Of a stretch of DNA of 42,206 bases, positions 1-5,529 are shown one piece after another. Under the pieces are notes generated by a model. That model was not told the DNA's origin. It made no database searches and worked only from the letters and a program-made list of their open reading frames with translations. Location: contig JBOGWB010000026.1 in assembly GCA_050693035.1 (NCBI GenBank), positions 1 to 42,206 of the forward strand. Direction: 5' to 3'. A program made the position numbers and the translations under genes. How positions within the stretch are numbered: the stretch's first letter is position 1; every line of letters begins with the position of its first letter. This DNA is from DASYVD01 sp050693035 (GTDB lineage: Bacteria > Actinomycetota > UBA4738 > CALAEC01).

Positions 1-78
1 GTCCTCCTGACCGTCGACGAAACGATCGATGCTCTGCACAAGGCCCAGCAGGTCCAGTACCGAGCCCCCGGCGCGTAG
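1..78 (+). CDS. C-terminal end of an unknown protein (partial)
   Basis: The first 25 codons are open from base 1 and end in TAG at 76-78. The peptide ends in KAQQVQYRAPGA. Codon use (GAC, CTG, CAG, GTC) looks like the coding sequence around it, and the other two plus frames look less natural. Too little is present to name a family. The gene starts outside the window and lies on the same strand as the STAS gene that follows about 136 bases later. Confidence 0.4.
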   Translation, partial: VLLTVDETIDALHKAQQVQYRAPGA

Positions 79-143
79 CGACTCGCGCGCCCCCGTCCCG
101 CGGTGTCGCATTTCCAGTCAATCGGGACCAGGTCGCGCAGAGC

Positions 144-170
144 GGTATTGGACCGCCGAACAGTGGGTAC
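144..170 (+). promoter_or_regulatory. Candidate sigma-F/sigma-B-type promoter of the STAS gene
   Basis: GGTATT at 144-149, a 15-base spacer and GGGTAC at 165-170. This fits the general-stress sigma factor pattern of actinobacteria (GTTT-like -35, 14-17 bases, GGGTAY -10). It lies 45 bases before the GTG start of an anti-sigma antagonist gene, where autoregulation by the controlled sigma factor is a common arrangement. Assignment is by pattern only. Confidence 0.45.
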
Positions 171-214
171 GATTAGCAGGATGTGCTGTGCCGCCACGGC
201 GACGCGGGGTACCC

Positions 215-574
215 GTGACCACCCTTGAAGTGGCGCTGGGTCGCGCGGGTGAGGGATCCCCCCTGGTCAGCCTGCGTGGCGAGCTGGACGTCTCCACCGC
301 TCCCAAGGTGGAGCAGGCTCTTCGGCAGCTCGAGGAGGAGGGGGCGCCCGTCATCGTGGTCGACCTGAGGGGCCTCACGTTCCTGGACTCCTCGGGGCTG
401 CGCCTGATCCTCGAGGCCGACGCCCGGGCCCGCCGCGACGATCGCCGGCTGCTGGTGGTCCCGGGACCCCCTGAAGTCCAGCGGGTGTTTCGGGTCACCT
501 TGACCGACGCGAGGATCGAGTTCGTCGAGGACCCGCTGGCGATCGAAGCCACCGATGGAGGCGGCGGTGGTTGA
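215..574 (+). CDS. STAS-domain anti-sigma factor antagonist (RsbV/SpoIIAA type)
   Basis: 119-aa single-domain protein. The fold of the family is recognisable: an N-terminal strand, LRGELDVSTAP (residues about 20-30), then VVDLRGLTFLDSSGLRLIL. The second Ser of DSSG is the residue phosphorylated by the partner kinase in RsbV proteins. GTG at 215 is chosen because it gives a normal family length; the frame is open back to 29, but that stretch is arginine/proline-rich and not domain-like. The 3' end overlaps the next gene by 20 bases, so the two are probably translationally coupled. By family, the unphosphorylated form binds the anti-sigma kinase and frees a sigma factor. No sigma factor gene is next to it. 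Confidence 0.85.
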   Translation: MTTLEVALGRAGEGSPLVSLRGELDVSTAPKVEQALRQLEEEGAPVIVVDLRGLTFLDSSGLRLILEADARARRDDRRLLVVPGPPEVQRVFRVTLTDARIEFVEDPLAIEATDGGGGG

Positions 575-944
575 GGTGCTCCTCCCCGCGGCACCGGAGG
601 CCGCATCCAGGGCCCGGCAGTCCCTGGCTGAGTTCCGGGCGTTCCTGGACCCGAAGGTGTTCGAGGACCTCCGGCTCCTCGTGAGCGAGCTGGTCACCAA
701 CAGCCTCCGACATGCCGGGCTCTCCGGCGGGGACGAGATCCGGCTCCACGTCGCTCTGGCGGACAGGGCGGTGCGGGTCGAGGTGTGCGACGGCGGTCCG
801 GGGTTCTCTCCGCGGGACGAGGTACCCAGCCTGCACCAGCAATCGGGCTGGGGACTGTTCCTCGTGAAGCAGATCGCAGACAGGTGGGGGGTCGAACGGG
901 ACCGCCGCACCTGCGTGTGGTTCGAGCTCAGCCGGCTGCGCTGA
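555..944 (+). CDS. Anti-sigma factor serine kinase, HATPase_c (RsbW type)
   Basis: 129-aa GHKL ATPase-type protein. The three ATP-binding boxes are visible: N box ELVTNSLRHA (about residues 46-55), G1 box CDGGPGF (about 77-83) and G2 box GWGLFLVKQI (about 96-105). Length and layout match stand-alone RsbW/SpoIIAB-like kinases. It starts inside the 3' end of the STAS gene, so the two encode a partner-switch pair: the kinase would bind either a sigma factor or the STAS protein and inactivate the latter by phosphorylation. Many actinobacterial members regulate targets other than sigma factors. The true target cannot be told from this window. Confidence 0.85.
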   Translation: MEAAVVEVLLPAAPEAASRARQSLAEFRAFLDPKVFEDLRLLVSELVTNSLRHAGLSGGDEIRLHVALADRAVRVEVCDGGPGFSPRDEVPSLHQQSGWGLFLVKQIADRWGVERDRRTCVWFELSRLR

Positions 945-957
945 CCACCCGCTGCTT

Positions 958-1236
958 CTAGGAACGCCCGCCCCCGACGTGACCGCAGGCCCGGCAGACC
1001 ACGTTTCCCAGCATCACGGACAGCCGGGTGCTGCTGCAGCGCTCGCATCGATCGAGGCCGTCGCTCCAGTCAGGGTGGTCGCGCTGACACGCGGGACAGA
1101 CGAGAACCTGACGGCCCCCGGCCACTCCCCGGACCCATGGCCGCTCACGCTTGTCGGGGTCGTACGTGGCTCGCCCGCAGACATGGCACCAGGGCGTTCC
1201 GTCCGTTCTCGTATCCTTCTTCCTGCGCTCCCGCAC
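958..1236 (-). CDS. Small zinc-ribbon protein
   Basis: Read on the minus strand the product has four CxxC pairs: CHVC, CPAC, CERC and CRAC near the end, enough to bind two zinc ions. The rest is charged and short. GTG at 1236 gives 92 aa. An ATG at 1266 would add ten residues but overlap the start of the divergent cNMP-binding gene. No strong ribosome binding site decides between them. No enzymatic motif is visible; it may bind nucleic acid or act as a protein adaptor. Confidence 0.55.
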   Translation of the reverse strand: MRERRKKDTRTDGTPWCHVCGRATYDPDKRERPWVRGVAGGRQVLVCPACQRDHPDWSDGLDRCERCSSTRLSVMLGNVVCRACGHVGGGRS

Positions 1237-1264
1237 CCGGGCCGCATTGTGACAAGATTCCCGC

Positions 1265-1696
1265 ATGTCGGAGGTCGATCCGCAGAGTCTGCGGGGCGTC
1301 ACCGTCTTCTCCGGCCTGTCACCGGACGAGCTGGCCCGGGTGACGGATGCGGCCACCGTCTCGGAGCACTCTCCCGGGGACGAGCTGACGGAGCAGGGAG
1401 CGTACAGCCACCGCTTCTACCTGATCCTGGACGGCAAGGTCTCGGTGGAGCGCGATGGCAGCCTCGTCGCCACGCTCGGTCCGGGCGAGTTCATCGGAGA
1501 GGTGAGTCTCCTCGGGGGCGGCAAGGCGACGGCCACGGTCCGGTGCGAGGGGTCCACCAGATGCCTGGTGCTCCGCCGTGAGGAGTTCTGGAAGGTCCTC
1601 GAGGAGGAGCCGGCCATCGCGCTGCGGATCCTCGAAGTGGTGTGCCGCCGGCTCGCGGAGGAATACGCTCGGGGTCCACGCGATACGCTTGATTGA
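1265..1696 (+). CDS. Cyclic nucleotide-binding domain protein without a DNA-binding domain
   Basis: 143 aa, almost wholly one Crp-type beta-roll. It opens with LRGVTVFSGLSPDELARV, has the GDELTEQGAYSHRFYLILDG segment and the phosphate-binding-cassette region GPGEFIGEVSLLGGGKATAT (about residues 76-95). The usual Arg of a cAMP-binding cassette is not obvious (ATATVR follows), so the ligand is uncertain. There is no helix-turn-helix after the C helix, so it is not a Crp-type regulator. It is transcribed away from the zinc-ribbon gene. Confidence 0.8.
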   Translation: MSEVDPQSLRGVTVFSGLSPDELARVTDAATVSEHSPGDELTEQGAYSHRFYLILDGKVSVERDGSLVATLGPGEFIGEVSLLGGGKATATVRCEGSTRCLVLRREEFWKVLEEEPAIALRILEVVCRRLAEEYARGPRDTLD

Positions 1697-1721
1697 CGCT
1701 CGGAGAACCCGGTCGTAGAGT
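1693..1721 (+). promoter_or_regulatory. Promoter of the thiolase gene
   Basis: TTGACG at 1693-1698, a 17-base spacer and TAGAGT at 1716-1721: a good housekeeping-type -35 and a fair -10. The predicted start is near 1728, about 50 bases before the thiolase ATG. The -35 begins inside the last codons of the preceding gene. Confidence 0.55.
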
Positions 1722-1731
1722 CTGAATATGT

Positions 1732-1743
1732 TACCGGTCGGTA
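1732..1743 (+). promoter_or_regulatory. Candidate TetR-family operator downstream of the thiolase promoter
   Basis: TACCGGTCGGTA is a 12-base near-palindrome (10 of 12 positions symmetric), just after the predicted transcription start. ACCGGTCGGT-type sites are typical of TetR-family repressors of fatty-acid and phenylacetate degradation genes. A bound repressor here would block the thiolase promoter. No regulator gene is adjacent. Inference from pattern and position. Confidence 0.4.
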
Positions 1744-1776
1744 GGTATTGGGTGAGCGAGGCACAGGAGCCCAGCC

Positions 1777-2952
1777 ATGCATGAAGCCGTGATCGTCGAC
1801 GCCGTGAGGTCCCCCGTTGGAAGACGGAACGGCAAGCTGTCCGGCCGACACCCCGTCGATCTCCTCGCCGAGGTGCTCGTGGCGGCGGTGGAGAGGAGCG
1901 GCATCGACCCGGCGCGGGTCGATGACCACATCACGGGATGCGTCACCCAGGTCGGGGAGCAGGGCGTCAACGTCTCCCGCAACGCCTGGCTGGCCGGCGG
2001 ACTCCCGGAGGAGGTCCCCTCGGTCACCATCGACCGGCAGTGTGGCTCGAGCCAGCAGGCCGCCCACTTCGCCGCCCAGGGGGTGATCGCCGGGGTGTAC
2101 GACCTCGCGGTGGCCAGCGGGGTGGAGAACATGAGCCGGGTCCCCATGGGAGCCAACGCGCAGGCGCCGGGGGTCCCATGGAGCCAGCGCCTCCTGGACC
2201 GCTACGAAGGAGGCCTCGTTCCCCAGGGGATCAGCGCGGAGCTCATCGCCGAGCGGTGGGGGCTCGGCCGCGAGGAGCTCGATCGGTTCGGCCTTCGGAG
2301 CCACCAGCTCGCCGCCGCGGCAACCGAGGAGGGTCGGTTCCAGCAGGAGATCCTCCCGATCAAGGTGGAAGGTGAGAGTGGGCCCGAGGTGTTCGACCGG
2401 GACGAGGGCATCCGGCGGGACACGTCGGTCGAGAAGATGGCGGGGCTCCAGCCCGCGTTCAAACCCGACGGCGTGGTCACCGCGGGCAACTCCAGCCAGA
2501 TCTCGGACGGGGCCGCGGCGGTGGTCATCGCGTCCCGGGACTTCGCCGAGAAGAACGGACTCCGGGTTCGGGCACGGTTCCACTCCTTCGCGCTCGCCGG
2601 CGTGGACCCCATCATCATGCTCACGGGCCCGATCGAGGCGACCCGGCGGGCCCTGGACCGAGGAGGGCTCCGTCTCGAGGACATCGACGTCGTGGAGATC
2701 AACGAGGCCTTCGCCTCGGTGGTCCTGGCCTGGAAGAAGGAGCTCGGCATCGCCGACGAGTGGTTCGAGGGGAACGTGAACCCGAACGGCGGCGCCATCG
2801 CCCTGGGACACCCGCTGGGAGCCAGCGGAGGCCGTCTCATGACGTCACTCCTTCACGAGCTGGAGCGCCGCGGCGGCCGCTACGGGCTCCAGACCATGTG
2901 CGAGGGCGGCGGAGAGGCCAACGCCACCATCATCGAGCGCCTGGAGGGTTGA
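1777..2952 (+). CDS. Thiolase (acetyl-CoA C-acyltransferase, FadA type)
   Basis: 391 aa, the normal length of a degradative or biosynthetic thiolase. The nucleophile Cys89 sits in DRQCGSSQQA. The other family landmarks are GNSSQISDGAAAVV, EINEAFASV, His345 in GHPLGASGGR and Cys375 in CEGGGEAN. It catalyses thiolytic cleavage of 3-ketoacyl-CoA or the reverse condensation of acyl-CoAs. The sequence does not settle chain length. The gene has its own promoter and candidate operator, consistent with control by a fatty-acid-type repressor. The next gene starts on the base after its stop codon. Confidence 0.92.
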   Translation: MHEAVIVDAVRSPVGRRNGKLSGRHPVDLLAEVLVAAVERSGIDPARVDDHITGCVTQVGEQGVNVSRNAWLAGGLPEEVPSVTIDRQCGSSQQAAHFAAQGVIAGVYDLAVASGVENMSRVPMGANAQAPGVPWSQRLLDRYEGGLVPQGISAELIAERWGLGREELDRFGLRSHQLAAAATEEGRFQQEILPIKVEGESGPEVFDRDEGIRRDTSVEKMAGLQPAFKPDGVVTAGNSSQISDGAAAVVIASRDFAEKNGLRVRARFHSFALAGVDPIIMLTGPIEATRRALDRGGLRLEDIDVVEINEAFASVVLAWKKELGIADEWFEGNVNPNGGAIALGHPLGASGGRLMTSLLHELERRGGRYGLQTMCEGGGEANATIIERLEG

Positions 2953-3297
2953 GTGGCGCTGTTCTTCGCCCTCATCCTCGGGGTGGTAACCGCTTCCGTA
3001 GCGATCCTGCTCCTGGGGGCGCTGACCCGGGTGTCGCCCGGCGACCCGGTGGTGGCGGTGCTCCTCGGCGGAGGGCTCCTGGCATTCGGCCTGGCCGCGC
3101 TGCGAGGCGTGGCTCGCCTCCGCGGACCGGAGAAGCGGACAGGCCCAGAGGACGTCGGGGAGCTGGACGTGTACTTCGTCTGCGGGGAGTGCGGCACCGA
3201 GCTCCACGTGGAGCGGATCGGGGAGCTTCAGATCCCGCGACACTGCGGCGAGCGGATGCGGGTGGAGCGGAGGACTCGGCCCGCCGCCCTCGGCTAG
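2953..3297 (+). CDS. Small membrane protein with a C-terminal zinc-binding segment
   Basis: 114 aa from a GTG directly after the thiolase TGA, so co-transcribed and probably coupled. Two hydrophobic segments (about residues 2-22 and 34-50) are followed by a soluble tail with CGECG and a later HCGER, which could form a zinc ribbon. No known family recognised. A role linked to the thiolase is not evident. Confidence 0.65.
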   Translation: MALFFALILGVVTASVAILLLGALTRVSPGDPVVAVLLGGGLLAFGLAALRGVARLRGPEKRTGPEDVGELDVYFVCGECGTELHVERIGELQIPRHCGERMRVERRTRPAALG

Positions 3298-3301
3298 CCG
3301 G

Positions 3302-3550
3302 TCATCCCGAGTCCGCGATCTCCTCGGCCTTCTCGCGAAGCCGCTTGAAGTCCTTGCGAGGACGGTCGTCCGGCACCAGCGCGTCGGTGCGGGCGAATCC
3401 CCAGCCCTCCAGGCGCACCCCGACCCGTCCGTACATCCGGCGGAGCTCTCCACCACAGGCCGGGCACGGCCCGGGCGCCCCCGCCCCCATGGCCTGCAGC
3501 TCCTCGACTCGGTGGTCGCAGCTCCCGCATCGGTACTCGTAGAGGGGCAC
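3302..3550 (-). CDS. FmdB-family zinc-ribbon regulatory protein
   Basis: 82 aa beginning MPLYEYRCGSCDHRVEELQ, the hallmark of the FmdB (CxxC_CxxC_SSSS) family, with a second pair CPACGG at about residues 29-34 to complete one zinc site. GTG start at 3550, preceded by a GAGG. These proteins are putative regulators of mostly unknown targets. It lies tail-to-tail with the membrane protein before it, only 4 bases apart. The charged C-terminus (KDFKRLREKAEEIAD) is typical of the family. Confidence 0.85.
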   Translation of the reverse strand: MPLYEYRCGSCDHRVEELQAMGAGAPGPCPACGGELRRMYGRVGVRLEGWGFARTDALVPDDRPRKDFKRLREKAEEIADSG

Positions 3551-3571
3551 GGACCTCAGGGTAGCCCAGCC

Positions 3572-3591
3572 TTTCCCACAGGTGTGGAAAA
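3572..3591. promoter_or_regulatory. Facing pair of DnaA-box-like sequences
   Basis: TTTCCCACA (3572-3580) faces TGTGGAAAA (3583-3591, i.e. TTTTCCACA on the minus strand, matching TTWTNCACA), with a poorer third copy TGGGGAAAG just after. They lie in the 93-base gap between fmdB and crgA, a locus close to the origin in mycobacteria. No AT-rich unwinding region or dnaA/dnaN gene is present, so this is not called an origin. Confidence 0.35.
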
Positions 3592-3643
3592 CTCTGGGGA
3601 AAGTTACGCCGGTGTGATTCGGGCCCGAACCCAGTCGTGCGGG

Positions 3644-3877
3644 CTATCTCCACTGGGTGGCGGCGGCGAAGCCCAGGGCGATCAGGCCGAGTCCCACCCA
3701 CAGGTAGAGGTTGTTGGCGGAGCCTCCCGGGACCAGGCCCAGATAGTTCAGCACGATCACCGCAACGCCCAGGAGGAGGACGATGAGGACGGAGGGGCCG
3801 AGCCACCGCGGGCCCGGCTTGGGCTTCGGTTTCGGCGGCGGTTGATACCGGCTCCGCTTGGACTTCGACTTGGGCAC
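3644..3877 (-). CDS. crgA: Cell division protein CrgA
   Basis: 77 aa from a GTG at 3877, preceded by a strong GGAGGAAGAGG ribosome binding site. It begins PKSKSKRSRY, has a proline/lysine-rich stretch, two membrane helices (about 28-48 and 56-74) and ends QWR, all as in CrgA. In actinobacteria CrgA is a small membrane protein at the septum that recruits or modulates FtsZ, FtsQ, FtsI and other divisome parts. It is divergent from the DUF881 gene, 39 bases away, matching the conserved neighbourhood near the pknA/pknB operon. Confidence 0.88.
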   Translation of the reverse strand: MPKSKSKRSRYQPPPKPKPKPGPRWLGPSVLIVLLLGVAVIVLNYLGLVPGGSANNLYLWVGLGLIALGFAAATQWR

Positions 3878-3904
3878 GGGGCCTCTTCCTCCGAGGGGGG
3901 AACC

Positions 3905-3910
3905 TATGAT
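3905..3910 (+). promoter_or_regulatory. -10 element giving a leaderless DUF881 transcript
   Basis: TATGAT ends 6 bases before the ATG at 3917, so transcription would start at or next to the start codon. No ribosome binding site is correctly spaced for that ATG; the GAGGGGGG further up is 17 or more bases away. No clear -35 is seen. Leaderless genes are common in actinobacteria. Confidence 0.4.
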
Positions 3911-3916
3911 ACCCGC

Positions 3917-4633
3917 ATGGCACGGGGCCCCTCCCGGCTGGCCGTGGCCCTGGCCGCGGCTCTCCTCGGATTCCTCGCGGTTCAGGCGGCATCGCAGCCC
4001 CGGGTCGCGCCGGCCCGAGGGATCCGCCGCCTGGAGATCGTGGACCTCATCCGGCAACAAGACCGCCGGATCCGGGAGCTCCGAGCCGACGTCCGAGCCC
4101 TGCGGCGGGACCTCCGCGAAGCGTCCGGAACCGCACCGAGCAGCGCCGAGGTGCGGGACCTCCAGGCGCAGGTGGACGAGATGGCTGTCGCGGCCGGGGG
4201 ACGCGGGCTGGACGGCCCGGGCGTGATCGTCACCCTCGACGACAGTCCCCTGGCCCGCTCGCCCAGCGGGGATCCCAACGACCTGGTGATCCATGAGCGG
4301 GACATCCAGATGGTGGTCAACGCGCTCTGGGTGGCGGGCGCCGAGGCCGTGGCGATCAACGGACACCGCCTCACCAGCCTCTCCGCCGTACGGTGCGCTG
4401 GAAACACGCTGCTGCTGCACGGAACGGTCCAGAGCCCCCCCTACGAGATCGTGGCCATCGGCGATCCTGCGGCTCTCCGCGATTCGCTGGAGGGCGGGCC
4501 GGGTATGGACCGGCTGCTGGCCGCGGCCGGAGCTTTCGGGCTGCGGTACGGGTTCGAGGAGGGAACCGTGGACATCCCATCGGGCACCGAGGTACCCGAG
4601 CTGGCGACGGCGCGGCCGGTGGGTACGGCATGA
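3917..4633 (+). CDS. DUF881 family protein
   Basis: 238 aa. An N-terminal membrane anchor or signal (LAVALAAALLGFLAVQAAS) is followed by a short coiled coil (about residues 33-90, RRIRELRADVRALRRDLRE) and the DUF881 core, with GPGVIVTLDD and NDLVIHERDIQMVVNALWVA. Family members lie outside the membrane beside crgA and the pkn operon in actinobacteria; their role is unknown and thought to relate to division. The stop overlaps the sortase start (ATGA at 4630-4633), indicating coupled translation. Confidence 0.85.
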   Translation: MARGPSRLAVALAAALLGFLAVQAASQPRVAPARGIRRLEIVDLIRQQDRRIRELRADVRALRRDLREASGTAPSSAEVRDLQAQVDEMAVAAGGRGLDGPGVIVTLDDSPLARSPSGDPNDLVIHERDIQMVVNALWVAGAEAVAINGHRLTSLSAVRCAGNTLLLHGTVQSPPYEIVAIGDPAALRDSLEGGPGMDRLLAAAGAFGLRYGFEEGTVDIPSGTEVPELATARPVGTA

Positions 4634-5301
4634 GGCGGCCACGGGTCCGGGGGGAGGAGATGAGCACGGCGATGGAGTTCCCGCCGCCGGCGGCGCGGGG
4701 CCGCCCGCTCCGCGGGAGCAGGATCCTGCGGTTCACCGGATGGACATTCATCACTGCCGGCTTCCTGGTGATCGCGTTCATCCTGTACGAGCTGCTGGGC
4801 ACCGGGCTGGTAACCGCGCGCTACCAGCGCGAGCTGCGCGAGGATCTCGCCCCGGGCCTGGCCCGACCGGCGGGCGGAGAGCCCCTCCCTCCACCGGTTC
4901 CCGGGCAGGCCGTGGGGATCATCCGGATCCCTGAGATCGGGCTGGACATGGCGGTGGTCGAGGGGATCGACCCCGAGGACCTCAAGAAGGGGCCCGGCCA
5001 CTATCCGGGAACGCCCCTACCCGGGGCTCGCGGGAACGTGGGGATCGCCGGCCACCGGACCACCTACGCTCGCCCCTTCTGGGCCCTCGACCGCCTCGAG
5101 GCCGGAGACCGCATCCTCGTGGACACCCGCCGGGGGCGGTTCGTCTATCGAGTGGAGTGGTCCCGGTTGGTCGCTCCCGACCAGGTGGAGGTGCTGGCCC
5201 CGACGCCGGATCCGAGCCTGACCCTCACCACCTGCCACCCGAAGTTCTCCGCCGCCCAGCGGCTGGTGGTCCGGGCGGTCCAGGTATCGGGGTCGTCCTA
5301 G
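4630..5301 (+). CDS. Class E sortase
   Basis: 223 aa, starting in an ATGA overlap with DUF881; a second ATG at 4660 is possible. One membrane helix at about residues 35-60 is followed by the sortase barrel. The catalytic triad is visible: His in AGHRTTY, Cys in LTTCHP and Arg in QRLVVRA. Class E sortases anchor surface proteins with an LAXTG-type signal in high-GC Gram-positives. No substrate with such a signal is seen in this window. The position between DUF881 and the kinase operon matches the sortase genes of Streptomyces. Confidence 0.88.
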   Translation: MRRPRVRGEEMSTAMEFPPPAARGRPLRGSRILRFTGWTFITAGFLVIAFILYELLGTGLVTARYQRELREDLAPGLARPAGGEPLPPPVPGQAVGIIRIPEIGLDMAVVEGIDPEDLKKGPGHYPGTPLPGARGNVGIAGHRTTYARPFWALDRLEAGDRILVDTRRGRFVYRVEWSRLVAPDQVEVLAPTPDPSLTLTTCHPKFSAAQRLVVRAVQVSGSS

Positions 5302-5304
5302 CCG

Positions 5305-5451
5305 ATGGTTCCTTTCCTGGGCCGGTTCCAGCCCCGCGGTCTGCTCCTCGCCGTCCTGTATTGGGTCCTGGTCGTGCTGGTCCTCCTGGCGGTTCTCTTC
5401 GCGGCGTTCTTCTACCTGGACAACTTCCTGCCCGGCCAGGGCATGATCTGA
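5305..5451 (+). CDS. Small single-pass membrane protein
   Basis: A 48-codon reading frame starting 3 bases after the sortase stop. It has a basic N-terminus (MVPFLGRFQPRG), one long hydrophobic helix of about 27 residues and a short tail ending DNFLPGQGMI. Third codon positions are nearly all G or C, as in its neighbours. It is probably the last gene of the DUF881-sortase operon. No family recognised; the size suggests an accessory membrane peptide. Confidence 0.6.
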   Translation: MVPFLGRFQPRGLLLAVLYWVLVVLVLLAVLFAAFFYLDNFLPGQGMI

Positions 5452-5472
5452 CGCCGCTCACCGCCCACCCGG

Positions 5473-5502
5473 TTGTCCCGCTGCCTGCGGATTCGACATA
5501 AT
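5473..5502 (+). promoter_or_regulatory. Promoter of the acyl-CoA ligase gene
   Basis: TTGTCC at 5473-5478, an 18-base spacer and CATAAT at 5497-5502 (five of six consensus bases). The predicted start is near 5509, about 20 bases before the GAAAGGAG ribosome binding site and ATG at 5530. Confidence 0.55.
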
Positions 5503-5529
5503 CGGGGCCACTCGCGAAAGGAGACCCCG

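Noticed and set aside
1417..2811. Long minus-strand open frame opposite the thiolase.
   Set aside because: Antisense of a clear thiolase with all motifs; the antisense product matches nothing and has no start signal.
3551..3643. A complete chromosomal replication origin.
   Set aside because: Only two to three DnaA-box-like sites in 93 bases, no AT-rich segment and no dnaA, dnaN or rpmH in the window.
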